Shown: piece by piece, positions 1 through 12,504 of the stretch
How positions within the stretch are numbered: position 1 is the stretch's first letter
Layout of the letters: every line of letters begins with the position of its first letter
From: Irpex lacteus
Lineage: Eukaryota; Basidiomycota; Agaricomycetes; Polyporales; Irpicaceae
DNA length: 64,000 nucleotides
Direction: 5' to 3'
Assembly: GCA_001986395.2 (NCBI GenBank)
Contig: MQVO02000022.1
Location: 1-64,000 of the forward strand
Notes under the pieces: model-generated
Databases searched by the model: none
Told to the model about the DNA's origin: nothing
The model's input: only the letters and a program-made list of their open reading frames with translations
Program-made: the position numbers and the translations under genes

Positions 1-1803
1 GAACCGCGAGGTTTACAATGTCGCGCTGGAAGCAGGTCGTTGAGACAGCAAGTGCAGCCTGCGTGAGGCTGTTCAGAGAGCTTCGGTAACCCCCTACGAC
101 AAAGACAAAACACTCTCAATACGGCTAAGGCAGCAAGTAAGACAAGGAGCTGAGACTCACACGGGGAGAGGAGTATTGAATGCTGCTCGGGACAAATACC
201 AGAGCGGAAGAAGCCACATCAAACCCGTGCGCATTACGGTCCGTTGAGCGCTGGTTGCGTACTTCTCAAGAATACGGGAGGAGTGATATTTTCTGTCAAC
301 CCAGGGAAGAAGCAGCTTCGAACGGCAATGTCCAGACGCATGGACCCTTTCCAGGTACAGTCAGTGGAAGTGCTATGTGATTGAAGTGGCCATATTTCGG
401 GAAAGAAAAGTTTCTCACTTTGTGAACCCACAGAGCACCTAAAATAGCGCCCTTGGCGGCGAACGTTGAACGTTGAACGTCGAACGATGAGCATTGAATA
501 TTGATCGATGATCCTCGGCCTGAAGCTACCGTAGGAAGACAGCTCTGTCATAGAGCTGAGCATGCAATATCTCAGTTGAGACTCGCTTCAAGTTCTAGTT
601 TTTGCAAAGCAAGTCAGAAATCAGCTACGAGTTGCCACATACACTCGCATACCCCGTAAGTACAGGCGGCTTGCTATACACAATAGCTAGTCTGGAAGCT
701 GTCATGTAACGTTTAGCGGACGTTAGACGGTTGTTGACATTCACGAACTTTGCGGCCATAACTCCAACCACCTCAAGCGAAGCTAAACTTATCTCTCTCT
801 CTTCAAAATTCAATTGATTATTTGTCCAACCTTCTGTCTCTCGTTTTGGTCCCCTTCTGTATTGATCCAGTGACTGTGGTGTATGTCAACTCATACACTG
901 CTTTTCGCGGTTTGCTGTCGCCGAGCACTGTGTCTCCTAGCTCCGATGAAATGATGCTTATTCAGTCACTTATATGTTCAAGTAGAGGATGGAGAAAAAA
1001 TTTCTTACAGAACTTCCATATTATGGGGGCATAGAACACCCCGAGCACTGACAATTGAGCAATTGAAGCTTCCGTTCTATCTGCCTGGATAAGTATCGAC
1101 TCGTAGTTGGAACCACACTTCTGAACCTGTCCGGCTAGCACGGTCAGTAGTTTTGTCCAGAGCTTCCCATCCATCTGCAGAACGCTTTCCATAGCCATCG
1201 GTGATAGCTAGGGTTATGGGCGACAATCCTAGGACGGACAGCATGATTGCACTGCTTCAAGCAAGAATGAGTATTTCGACATATTCACTAGTGACGAGAA
1301 AAACTCATAACCTCTGGAATATGATACATTCTACATTCGAAGGCCTATATTCGTCTCCGAGCTTGCAGCAGAAAACTTGCAATCGAGGCTGTCGCAGTAT
1401 TCATCATGCGATCGAGGTTCGAAGTTACACGGAGATCCACTCCTTATCTTCTTGTCCAAAAAGGCAATAATTGGCCGTCAGCATCCTAGGTCATGGAAGA
1501 TGACACATTTTTCAACAAACGTACCAGGCCGAAAGCAATAGGAGTAAGGTCGAAAACAGCTCACTTACATGATCGAGGGAGGTTAGCAAGTTCAACCAAG
1601 CGTTGCGCCGGCAGTTCCCACTCTCAGTTCCGTAGCAATTCAGTTCAACTCTGATCAAACCCAGCCAAGTGTCGAACCGATCCACACACAGGCGCTCAAG
1701 CTTCAGGCGCGCCGACAGCCAGCCTGAGTGACCGTGTTCGATTCCTGCAACGTCCATATTCCATATTACAGGCTAACTTGCTGACCATCTTCAACGTCCT
1801 GCG
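1..1803. other. region without a recognisable gene
   Basis: Only short open frames (under about 110 codons) occur on either strand, and none has recognisable protein character or joins across plausible splice sites. The stretch contains one degenerate heptanucleotide tandem repeat, listed separately. The last few hundred bases presumably carry the promoter of the Cwc15 gene starting at 1804. A terminal exon of a gene lying left of the window cannot be excluded. Confidence 0.5.
464..512. repeat. degenerate 7-bp tandem repeat, about seven units
   Basis: Seven consecutive heptamers can be read in register: cgttgaa, cgttgaa, cgtcgaa, cgatgag, cattgaa, tattgat, cgatgat. The first two are identical and the later ones drift progressively. 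It lies in non-coding sequence about 1.3 kb upstream of the Cwc15 start. This is an ordinary decaying minisatellite as far as can be seen. Confidence 0.6.
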
Positions 1804-2863
1804 ATGTCGACAGCTCACAGACCAACATGGGATCCTGCTCAGGCCAAGGACGTGAAGGGCGGGTCTCGCCAGTTCTCTTCGAAGGACATGGCTGCTCACA
1901 CGAAGCTGAAATTCCGGTATGTACAGTCGCGGCACTGGCGTGGTTCATTATTATTCACTCTATTTAATGCAGACAGCCGGGGCAAACCTCTACAGCGGAG
2001 GTAGCCAAAAGAGATCTCAGGGCTGAGCTCTTAGCAGCAGAGGCAGAGGCAAGAGAGAAGAAGAGAAAGGCTGAAGGCAAGCCTGCCTTGACCATCGAGA
2101 ATGGGGCAGCTGCACCCGCAGAGGACGAGGCTAACAAGAGACGGAAGCTCCTACAAGAGGCATTGGAGATGGACAAAGACGACGATGAGGACGAAGATGG
2201 CAGTGAGGCTGGCCCCAAGAAGGCCGACGGTGGGGAGGAAAGTGATAAGTGCGTGCGTGATGGAGGTCATTGACTGTCTACTGACGTCTTACTGTTCAGC
2301 GAGGAGGACGAGGATGATGACGATGACGACGAGGATGACGACGAGGATGAGTCTGCGGAGCTCTTAAGGGAGCTTGAGAAGATCAAGCGTGAACGAGCAG
2401 AGGAGAAAGAGCGACAAGAACGGGAACAATCTGCTTCCTCTGCGGCCCAGCGGGAGGCTGAGATTGCTACGGCGAATCCTTTACTTAATTTGGCTGCTGC
2501 TCTCGGACAGACACCGAATGGTGTGAATACCACTGTTCCCGGAACTTTCGCTGTGAAGAGGCGATGGGATGACGGTACGTGCATTCCTGTATGCACGTTG
2601 TTCTTAATGATCCATATCACCATGTTATATTGCAGATTTGATTTTCAAGAACCAAGCTATGAGTAGTCGGGACAAGGACAAGTCAGGCCAATTCGTAAAC
2701 GACCTGCTACGAACAGAGTTCCACAAGTGCGTTGTTCTGTTCTGTTGCCAGGATAGCGTGGAGACTGATTGCGAAATCTAGAAAATTCATGGCGAAGTTC
2801 ATCAAGGTATAGTCAGCTTTTCCATCAGGATGTACGCGATACTTACGACAATTCATACAGTGA
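1804..2863 (+). CDS. CWC15: pre-mRNA-splicing factor Cwc15 (Cwf15/AD002 family)
   Basis: Cwc15 is a component of the Prp19/NTC-associated active spliceosome in the nucleus. The N-terminus has the family signature (T-x-HRPTWDPAQ, then QFSSKDMAAHTKLKFR). A Lys/Glu-rich coiled region and a long Asp/Glu run encoded around 2305-2352 follow. The conserved C-terminal block NPLLNLAAAL...VKRRWDDDLIFKNQA...FVNDLLRTEFHKKFMAKFIK is present. Exons join at introns about 1917-1972, 2249-2299, 2575-2635 and 2729-2781. The end is ambiguous. Reading through gives one extra Val and a stop at 2810-2812. Using the good donor at 2807 and the acceptor at 2860 puts the stop TGA at 2861-2863, right after FIK, which is where the family normally ends, so I chose that. 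Length is about 220-240 residues, typical of the family. Confidence 0.93.
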
Positions 2864-3308
2864 ACCTTTGGCAGTGCGGACTTTGTTGTCTATATTACTT
2901 GTACTTTTGGCGTAGAATTGCTTAATGGATCGTCCTTTGCATCACTTACACAATATCACAAAACTAACATACTAACAAACTGGTACACTTGAAGCCTTCA
3001 GTGTACCTTGCGCTGTATTTAGTCCTTGAAATTGAAAAGTGAACAACGCCACAAAGCTTCGGGCCTGTTGGCCACAATACGCGCTTAGATCTCCCCCAGT
3101 GATAGGCGCTCATTCCTTCCAAAGTGGAAATTTATGCGATTTCAGTCCTTCATTTCCTTCCTCAACCTAGTTTATACTGGCCGTCTGCGCCTCCGATAAA
3201 CATTCATTATAAGTAAGCAAGGTATGCGAGACTTGCATATACAGATTACGGTAACCCTGATTCACGAGCAGCAACCTAAGGGAGCCGCTCAAGTTTAAGT
3301 AGCTCCTC
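2864..3308. other. intergenic, Cwc15 3' / ELP1 5' region
   Basis: This short gap lies between two genes on the same strand. It must hold the Cwc15 3' end and the ELP1 promoter. No open frame or RNA gene is visible. Confidence 0.6.
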
Positions 3309-6300
3309 ATGCGGAACCTTGCTCTTGTAGGAACAACGCGTACAACTATTCCGGATGATTCGTTCGTCTCTGCAGTTACGATAGATCTCGACGAGAACGT
3401 TACATACGTAGCGACGGAACAACAGACACCAGACGCGGACGTCACAGTGCAAGTGCGAAAGGTACAGGCGGATGGGGAGTACAGGGAGGTATGTGAAGCT
3501 ATTCATGACTACCCCGGAGACAGCTGGACAAATGACTCAAGTGAGACGAAACTGCTCCTAGAACGATCCTGTAGTGACAAGCTCCCGGTTTCAAGCTTAC
3601 CTTGCATCAAATCCTTGGTCAAGTCCGTATGGGAAACCTCATGAGATCGTGTCGTTCAAGTTGCTTCTGGACACTAGAACACTCGTTTTTGTGATGCGTG
3701 GCGGAGACATTGCAACAGCTCCATTGGATGAAGACGCTGTTACGGTACGTCCGTTCCACTGACCACGGTTGAAATTCAGGGATTCTCATTTGTCGTGAAG
3801 GTGGAAATAGTGGGCAACATCGATGCCGGCATTCTCGCCGCCAGCTGGTCCCCGGATGACTCCCTGCTAGTGCTAGCGACAGGTAAGCTCAGACGTACGT
3901 GCGTTCCCCTTGTGTACTCAATTTGTTGCGCAGGCGATGACAAACTCATTCTGATGACATCTACTTTCGACGTCGTCTCCGAAACCGCTCTGCAAAGACA
4001 AGATTTTGGGGAAGGTAAATTGATCTTGAGCTATAATGAAACATCAAATCTTATTTTTATTGTAGATGCACCAATCAATGTCGGCTGGGGCTCAAAGCAA
4101 ACCCAATTCCATGGCTCCTTGGGGAAAGCAGCTGCACAGGCTCCGAAACCGTCCATCGTGGGATCCAGCCCTGACGACGACGAGCTCCCCCGGATTAGTT
4201 GGAGGGGTGATGGCGCATACTTTGCTGTTTCATCTCTGTCGGCTGGAGAAACCAAAGCTCGCACACTAAGAATATACTCGCATACTGGCATCCTTCAGAG
4301 CACATCCGAACCAACGCCTGGGCTGGAACACGTTCTTTCATGGCGACCTTCCGGCAACTGGATAGTCAGTACCCAGAGGTATGGATTCCCAGGAGGTGGA
4401 GAAGGTAGGGCGGGAAGACACGATGTCGTTATGTTTGAGCGGAACGGCCTGAGGAGGCTCGATTACAGCATTCAAGATCTCGCTTCGGTGGAAGCCAATC
4501 TTACTGAGGCTACTCCACGAAAATGGGCGTACCGGGTGAGGGAGGCTAGCTGGAGCTCCGACTCGAATATTCTCTCCCTATGGATAGAAAAGGATTCTGG
4601 GGATGTAGGTGGGTCAAACGCTAAGATGCAATGGTCATTGTTTTAGTACTCATGCAGTCTTCTAGTGCAGCTGTGGATCATAGGAAACTATCATTGGTGA
4701 GTACCTTAGCTTCAAACGTTCATCAAGCATGGACAGAAAGGCTTGATTGACGCACCAAGCTAGGTATCTCAAGCACGAAATTACGGCTTCCAGTTCCTCA
4801 AATGAAACAATGCTGCCACGCTTCACGTCTGTCACATGGCATCCAGAGGATGCTGGTGTACTCATCCTGACAACCCCTTGTAAGTATATGCACAGGTCTC
4901 GTGGGTGTCGCAAATGAGATAATCATATCGCCTGGTAGCCGAAATTATCTACAGGAATTATGCTTGGGATACATTCTCTTCAACGAGTCACCCCCCGCAT
5001 GACTCTGGTACAGTTGCAGTACTTGATGGCTGTACGTACTTTTTGGATTTTCTATTCATATCTAGCCTCTCATTGTCCCTGAGCAGCCTCAATCCTTCTC
5101 ACACCGTTTCGGACCCAGAATGTCCCTCCTCCCATGTCTTCTTACCAGCTGCCACTTACAGCACCCCCTGCGAACGCACCACGTCACCAATCGCGTATAC
5201 CTATCCATGTGGCATTTTCTCCGACTCAAGACGCTATGGCTGCGCTCTGGGAAACAGGATATATTGAGTTCACAGATCTTCGAACACGGCTAGGTCCGGG
5301 GCGTGGAAAAGTCATGGATCCCGTCAAGCTCTGGGCCGGATTCGTCGCTGGTGATGAGCCCACCGCCTCACGCATTTCGGAGTACCGCCAAATACAAGTA
5401 CTGACAGCTAACAGTCCCGGTGAAGACTCGATAAAGTTTGCGGTGCTGGGATCTCCGACAACGCAAGATGGCAAAGACACGATCACGATTGTCGACATTG
5501 CGCAAGGGAAGATCATTGAATCTGTCAGCATCGACTTGCCGCAGCAAGGGGGCCGGATGGTACCTTCTGACAATCAGGTATGGTGGCATTCCCCCGACGG
5601 TCAACTCCTCACAGGTTCGTTGTTGACTTCGATATCGGTGCCTCGATAAACTTTGTTGATATATTTCAATTTTTGTCACAACATGAAGTTGACATATCGA
5701 CAGAAACAGCACTGCCTGTGTCCACCTTCAAGGAATTCTGCCCATATACAAGACACGTAGATTCACCTACGCTCCTCATCGGTCTGACTTCCTCATCGCA
5801 TCTCTATGTTGCCGATGACACCGGAGCATCGCAATTGATCGCAACGAACGCAAACTCGTTTACGGTTGCTTCTGAACATCTCGTGTGGACTTCTACATCG
5901 CATTTAGCACACTTTGCTCCCCTAAAGACACTGCACGCCTGGCTTACGAGCTCGCCTTCGGAGCCAGGTCGGTCGGCTCAGCCTGAATGGGAAACCAGAA
6001 GGGTTGAGCGTGGGTCAAGAATCGTTACGGCTGTACCAAGCACGATGAGCTTGGTCCTGCAGATGCCCAGGGGAAATCTGGAGACTATCAACCCACGACC
6101 GCTAGTGATGGAGATTGTTAAACAGGATATCGATTGGTGCGCGTGTTTCTTTACGAGGCCGCCTTTTTGATACTTATTTTATTAGTCGCAATTACGCCAA
6201 GGCGTTCTCTGCCTGTCGCAGACACCGAGTCGATTTAAATGTTTTTGCGGAACACAACAAAGACGATTTCATTAGTCACCTGCCAGAATTTTTAGAACAA

Positions 6301-8520
6301 GTCAACGACGTCGACTATATCAATTTGTTCCTTACAAGCATTGGGTGCGTCCTCACAACACAGCTATGATCTGCGCTAACTGCTGTACCTAGTCAAGGCA
6401 CATTACCTGACGCTGTCGTTAACGAGCTGTGTGACGGTATCCGCGCAGAGCTCGAAAAGAAGGACTTGAAGACGTACATCAACTCAGTGTTAACAGCTCA
6501 TGTGATGAAGCGACCGTCTGATCAAGAAGCAGGGCTTGCATCACTGCTTGCTCTCAGGGGTGGGTCAAACATCATATTGGTGTCACACACACCGACTTAC
6601 TCCCCCTTCTTTGTAGAAACAGAACCACAGCTTGTTGAAGACGCAGTGAAGTATATCATCTTCCTCGTTGACGCTGATCGACTTTTCGATACTGCCTTGG
6701 GCATGTACGATTTCTCCTTGGTCCTGATGATCGCACAACATGCTCAGAAGGTACGGAGTGATTGGGACTACCCCCCATCTTCTTCATCATGTTCAATGTG
6801 TTCCTAGGATCCAAGAGAGTACCTCCCATTCCTGCGAGAATTGCGTGCCATGGAGAAATTTTACCAGAGATTCAAGATTGACGACCATCTGAGGCGTTAT
6901 CCGAAGGCTCTTCGAAACCTTAGCTTGGCTGGTGGGTATCTCCTTGTATATCCCTGTTTCCCATCGTTGACGTTGTGTCGCAGGCCCTGAGCGTTTGGAA
7001 GAAGCATTTTCTTACACCGAGAAGCATCAGCTTTATGACAACGCTCTCTCTATTTGGAAGGGTACCGAGCATTACAATGTGTGTGTTCCCATGTGCTGTG
7101 TTTCCGACTACTAATCAGGTGAATGCAAGGCTGTCCTTGAGATATATGGTGACTGGCTGTTTGAGCGTCGTGAGTTCAAAAACGCTGCTTTTGGTACGTT
7201 CATAATCGCCTCTTCCTTGTGACTGCAAGCCATCTGACCATTCACACAGTCTTTCGACAAGGCGAGAGGTATGCCAAAGCTATGCTGGCATACGAGAAAG
7301 CTCTCGAATGGCAGGATCTTTTCGATGTCGCTGTCCAGCAACAAACCTCTAACGAAGATTTACAAGCTACGGCGTACCGAGTTGCAGGTAAAGAAGCTTT
7401 TGCTGGTTGTCACAATCCACCGTACTCACTCAAACTGATCTCGTATAGAGGACCTTTCATCGAAGAAGAGGTATCAAGAAGCCGCACGCGTGTTGCTAGA
7501 CTATGCCAGAGACGTTAGAGAAGCAGTTATTGCTCTTGTGCAAGGCAACCTTTTCTCCGAAGCTCGTCGGATTGTTCGTGGTTCCTTTCATCCATAAACT
7601 GCACTACTTGACGGATATTTCTACGTAACAGATCACGTTAAATGCTCTCCCAGAGTTGTTGGAGGAAATCGTCCATCCCGGCGCACTGGAAAGTAGAGGG
7701 CAGATTACTGAAGACCTAACCGAGATGCGTGAGCAACTCCGGAAGCAGGTCGCCCGTGTTCGCGAGCTACGAGTGAAGAAAGTCGAAGAGCCAGGTAAGT
7801 TTCATCCTTAGAGCAGCGATAACCAAATGCTTATCAAACCTTATAGATGCATTCTACGGTGCTGAGGATGTCGACCTACACAACGTGGACGTTATGACTG
7901 ACGTGTCAATGGCCCCGACGGCTTTCACGCGATACACCGTTGCACCATCTGCGATGTCAAAGTCTTCCTCAAAGTGAGCTTTCCATTCCTCTCATTTGCC
8001 CAGAGTGTTATGCAAACTCCTGGTGCATTTAGACGATCCTCGAGGTCGAAGAGGAAGATGGAACGTAAAGTTGGCTCAGGGAGGAAAGGCACGGTGGACG
8101 AGGAAGAATACCTGCTACGGTCGGTAACCAAGCTCGTCACGCGGTTCAACGCTACCCAATGTACGTATCGTTTTCCCTTCTCATACATGACACACTTCTA
8201 ACCGTCGCGTTTGGTCCGTTCTTCCAGCCGACGCCGCTCATCTCCTTCCTCATCTCCTCCAACTCTCGCCGGAGCACCACGCCGAGGGCCTCCTCCTCCA
8301 AGCCGACGTCCTCTCTTTCCAAGAAGAGCTGAAAACAGCAGTTGAGGAGATATGGACAAAGTCCTCTCTGGAGCCGGAGGAAGGGGTGGAGACGACGCCT
8401 GAGGGGTGGGCTGCTCGGATGAAGGAGTATGAGAGGCAGAAGAGGATCGACCCGTTGGAGAAGGTTGCGAGGCCAGATATTGGGAAAGAGAGTCTGGGTC
8501 AGAGGATGGGGGAGGTGTAG
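3309..8520 (+). CDS. ELP1: Elongator complex protein 1 (IKI3/ELP1)
   Basis: This is the scaffold subunit of the six-subunit Elongator complex, which makes the 5-carbonylmethyl modification on wobble uridines of tRNA in the cytoplasm. The start MRNL is the canonical ELP1 N-terminus. WD40-propeller segments follow, for example the block ending LAASWSPDDSLLVLATG, then DDKLILMTSTFDVV and PINVGWGSKQTQFHGS. The helical TPR-like C-terminal half is also recognisable (EHYNVC, YGDWLFERREFKNAA, FRQGERYAKAMLAYEKALEWQDLF, KKRYQEAARVLLDYARD). Near the C-terminus is the basic SSRSKRKMERK stretch. In the family this arginine/lysine-rich stretch helps bind tRNA, and the flanking helices dimerise. About 15 introns interrupt the frame. 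The start at 3309 is the first ATG in frame, and the stop at 8518-8520 closes the expected final helix. It converges with the DUF1479 gene, leaving a gap of about 230 bases. Confidence 0.95.
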
Positions 8521-8748
8521 GTTGATATCAGGTGCTGCAAAGGCGAGGGATGAAATGAAGACCAGGCGGAGTGTATGAATGCATAAATTTGTAACACGGT
8601 GGCATGTATCCATAGAACTGCATAAAATCCGATACATTGTATACTATACATACAAGAGGGGTACACGTCGATTCGTAGATATCATAGTCCAAGTTAGATC
8701 AGACATAGATTTGCACGTGGCTCTCCTTCTGCCCATCTTCTCAATTTC

Positions 8749-10664
8749 CTAGAAAACAATCAGATTCCCCATCTCGACGGCTTCCCTTGCTCCGTCAGTC
8801 AGCCCTAACTCATCCGCATCATACGGTTCAACGCCGAATAACCTCCTGGCATCAAGGCTCAACTTTTGAAGATCCTCTAGCGTAGGTCGACCGATGAAGT
8901 CTTTCTCGCCGTCTCCTCCAGGGAAGTCGGGTGACGGAAGACCCTTGGCGAAAGTCTGCAGCTGTGAGCGGATGTAACCCGCGCTACGAAAGTTTGAGTT
9001 GAGAACACCGAGGTAGGTAGTGAATTAGGAGGAGATCACGTACTTTGGCACGGTAAAAGGTACGGCCGGAATATACAGCACACTTGATTCACCTTTCCCG
9101 TTGTGTTGCGCTTCGACCGCATGCACAACGTCGCAATGCCCTATATATTCAGACGTATTTCAGTCAGCTCGAACAATCCACTTTAAGACGATAACGAAGC
9201 TACACACAATAGACCTGATCACCGGGCTCCACCCTTGGCACACTCGTCACCGACTTCTCTAATCTCAAATGCGGGTGAGTGCGTTCCGTCAATACCTGCG
9301 CCGTGAGTTCAGATCCAGGATACTCCGTCCCGTCGAGGTTGAGTTCCCAGTGCTCGAAACCGAGAGGAATATCCTCTCGTTCGGAGGATGGTCGGAGGCG
9401 GAAGAAGGGGCGGAGAAGGATGTATGCCATGGTCAGGTTGAGGAAAGGGATGACTCGCAGAGTTCCTTCGCCGGGTCCTGTGGAGGAAAGGGATGTCCAG
9501 CCTTGCCAGGGGCGGAAGACTGAACATTGGCTCCTACGACCACACGAAAGAAATGTCAGACGGTAAAAGTGGAGGCGGTAGTAGTAGTACTCACGGCCCG
9601 TTATGCAGATCCGGATTTGCCTTTATCCTCAAGCCAGCATCAAACAACCAATCCCTTTCTCTCCACCCTTTCTCACCGACCTTGAACAGGTTCTCGTAAC
9701 ACTTTCGATATCCTTCGTCTTCCCATCTCTCTAAGCTTCCACCGTCGAGGTGACAACCAAGCACGAATGCGGACGGCCCTGGGGGTCTGATGCGTAGGCG
9801 GTCAAAGTACGACAGAGGGGTCGTAAGAGATACGAGTGCAGGGTCTGACGGGGTGGAAGAACGGGTGTGCCAGAGCGATAGAAGCGTGCGTTGCGTGTTG
9901 ATGAGTGCCGGGTGTGAGCGAGCGGCGATTTGTGCAGGAGAGTTGTAGAGCTCGTAGAAGACGATGTTATCTGCTGGAGACCCTGAATACGGAAGTTAGA
10001 ACACTACTGAGTATGCTGGGAGACAAGCGGCGTTCGCCTGTCACAGTAAAAACGACTGATTGTATGCGCACCTTTGAGCTTGTCCTTGTTTATTCTGGCG
10101 TACTCCAGTATGGACTGTTTCCAACCAATAGCCTCTTCAACGGGAACTCCACCTTTCACGATAACCACGCCCGTACGCTTGATGTCGGAGACTTCCTTGT
10201 CGGATAAGCCTCTCACGAAGGAGTCGTAGCCAATTTGCGGTATAACCTATACGCATATAGCCAAGCGAAACAGAGTTATTCATATAAGCTTCGCATTCCG
10301 GGGATGTCTGTATGGTTCCTGCACCACATGCGATTATGGAACTTACGTTAGACCCCTTAGCAGCAACCTCCTCCGTAACTTTCTCCAGCTCCTTCAGCAC
10401 GCCTCTCCAGGTCTCGACCAGTCTCTCTTCATCTTGGCTGTTCTTGATGATCTCCCTTTTCAAGTCGGCAAATTGTTGGGGTAGAGGCGGGGCAGTTCCA
10501 GAAAAGTCAAATGTATCTTCTATGGTACCTGTCGGTACTCTCTGACTTTGCACTGCAGCTCCCATAACACCGCGTATGCCTGTGGGAAGACCGCATTGCC
10601 GCCACCCAGTAGACTGCACATACCGCAGCAGACGACGAGAGGGATTTACTAGAGAAGGTGGCAT
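8749..10664 (-). CDS. DUF1479 family protein (2OG-Fe(II) oxygenase-like)
   Basis: The protein has about 470 residues and belongs to the DUF1479 family, which has a double-stranded beta-helix fold like 2-oxoglutarate/iron oxygenases. The family also occurs in bacteria (for example YbiU), and no substrate is established to my knowledge. Visible blocks in order are: QQFADLKREIIKNSQDEERLVETW; IKRTGVVIVKGGVPVEEA near residue 150; FYELYNSPAQIAARSHPALINTQ; CHLDGGSLERWEDEGYRKCYENLF, whose H-x-D is the likely metal pair; VEPGDQVYWHCDVVHAVE, which supplies the distal histidine; and a C-terminal tail ending MGNLIVF. About six short introns are removed. The ATG at 10662-10664 is followed by an Arg-rich segment that could be a mitochondrial presequence (inference). 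Function in fungi is unknown. Confidence 0.88.
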
Positions 10665-11993
10665 TATTGAAGCAGATGTTCTGTTATCTTGTCGCGCTCG
10701 TCGGGGCGGTATCCCACAAAGACTTTGCTCTCAGGCCTCGGTGGTCGTCGTTGTCGTGCACAGCGACAAGATCTCTGCAAAACAAACATCGTGAGTGGGA
10801 GATTACGTGACCTGTAACTGTCTGCGCTCCGTCTTCCTTGAGCCTTCCTTGCAATTGTCGTCGTGATCAGCTTTCCCAGGCTTTGCTGTTTCTCCGACGT
10901 TCTCCCGCTGACCCAACACTTGCTTAATGCTACACAGATATAGAAAGTAATCGCTACACTCGTCTTCGGTCCGATATGGCGTACTTGCTAAGACGTCTCT
11001 GCAAGACTTTCTGCTATTGACGGTGACTACATATCTCCAGATGTTCTTAGTAGGCAGCCTTTTGTAAGCACTGCAATCAAAGATCTGTGGCCTCCTACTA
11101 CTTCACCAGTATTGCTTATCCTAGAGGCGGGGTGACATAATCCCCTTTAGGACGGACCGGAGTCACCGGCATCTACATTTCTCTCCTCCATTTTGAGTCC
11201 CTGCATATTTTGATGTGCATTGTGCACAGCACTGTGTACTACGTCAGTAGCTGATATATAGATACTTAATTCACCCAGCAGGACCGACGACCATCGCCAA
11301 ATAAGAAGAGAAAAATCAAACCGAGTCTACTAGACTGTACAGCTTCCAGGATCGCAACGGTGAACGAAACACGCACTCCCAAACTGTATACAGTCGCTCT
11401 AATTTTCTGACTCAGTACTCGGGGTCGGTACTCAAATTCATCGCAAAGAGCCAGCAACAAATTACCATCTGATGATATGCGTGATTCATTGGTCCATGAT
11501 AGCTAGATCTCTATATACTGCATTTGACATTTGACGGCAGTTGTCAATGGATGAACATTGGATGGGAGATGCAGACACGGGGAGAACAGGAAGAGATGGA
11601 AGGATGGAGATGCTGTATGTATAGTTACACGTAATAGTACTTGTACATTTGTTGATGGGGATGAGGGGATGCCCGGAGATTCAGAATACAATGCATGGGT
11701 GGGCCTCTATGGCATATGGTGGAGGCGATGGTAGATAGGAAATAGAAAGAGGGAAAAGAAATAGATATCCAGGCGAGGGCAAAGAGTCGATAGATAGGCA
11801 TGGTACACTCGACCTATATGATGCAAAACAGGGTCAACTGTCAGCCCTGACTTGCTAGAAGACGAAGGAATACCGATGAAGCTCACCTAGTAATCCCGAA
11901 GATGAAGATAACCCCGATGAAACGACATAATGGACAATCATGAAGGTCTGGTGAAGACAGCTTGCGGCGTGGATGACAGAAGGCAATCACGAC
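10665..11993. other. intergenic, no gene recognised
   Basis: Short open frames on both strands lack protein character. The left part is presumably the promoter of the DUF1479 gene. The right part probably contains the 3' UTR of the small minus-strand gene ending at 11994. No repeats of note were seen. Confidence 0.5.
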
Positions 11994-12263
11994 TCATGGC
12001 CGCAAGCCAGCGAGCCTCGCGACATAGCGCACGCTGTTCCTAGTCAGAAGAACCCTGTCAGTCTCACCCCCATGCACGCAGAAGCGAAAGAGTACGCACG
12101 CGTCAAGCCCATGAAGGTCAGGTAGTCTGCCGAGGTAGATGGAGTATCCAGCAAAGGCAGCTACTCCGCATACGACCGCAGCGACGACAGTCTTGCTCGT
12201 CGTGCTGGGCTGCTCCTCCTCTTGGAAGCTGGGCGCGACACAGATATCGTCGAAGGCGCGCAT
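11994..12263 (-). CDS. possible small single-helix membrane protein, 69 residues
   Basis: This is an unrecognised small gene. Two exons (12263-12100 and 12039-11994) flank a 60-base intron with donor GTGCGT and acceptor TAG, and splice into an exact 210-base frame. The product begins MRAFDDICVAP and has an acidic Gln/Glu stretch. One hydrophobic helix follows at about residues 24-42 (TVVAAVVCGVAAFAGYSIYL). The basic tail contains VRYVARLAGLRP. A TATATA element lies at 12499-12504 on the same strand, which would give a 5' UTR of about 200 bases. Small tail-anchored or mitochondrial inner-membrane proteins look like this, but no family could be assigned. It could be a chance frame. It does not look like a mating pheromone precursor, because no C-terminal CaaX box is present. 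Confidence 0.4.
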   Translation of the reverse strand: MRAFDDICVAPSFQEEEQPSTTSKTVVAAVVCGVAAFAGYSIYLGRLPDLHGLDACVLFRFCVHGGETDRVLLTRNSVRYVARLAGLRP

Positions 12264-12498
12264 CGTGATTGGTAGATAGTTTATGTGGTGTGGAGATGCT
12301 TTGCGACGTGGGCTGAAGCAAGCTGCGATGTACAGCTGCAAGAGGTAGGTCTAAATAGATCGATGAACGACGGTCAGATATGACAGGTACCCGTATCCGG
12401 TATACGCCAACGAAGACGTCAAGAAGGATATGTAGATGAAGGAAGATGGAAATGAAGAAGGCGGAGAAGAATGCAGAATGGGATCGCAGCCTCGCGCA

Positions 12499-12504
12499 TA
12501 TATA
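12499..12504 (-). promoter_or_regulatory. TATA-like element upstream of the small minus-strand gene
   Basis: TATATA reads on the minus strand about 235 bases upstream of the proposed ATG at 12263, within an otherwise GC-rich stretch. It is consistent with a core promoter, but this rests on the motif alone. Confidence 0.3.

Noticed and set aside
11994..12263. Mating pheromone precursor.
   Set aside because: The size is right, but the protein has a transmembrane helix and ends in GLRP rather than a CaaX prenylation box.
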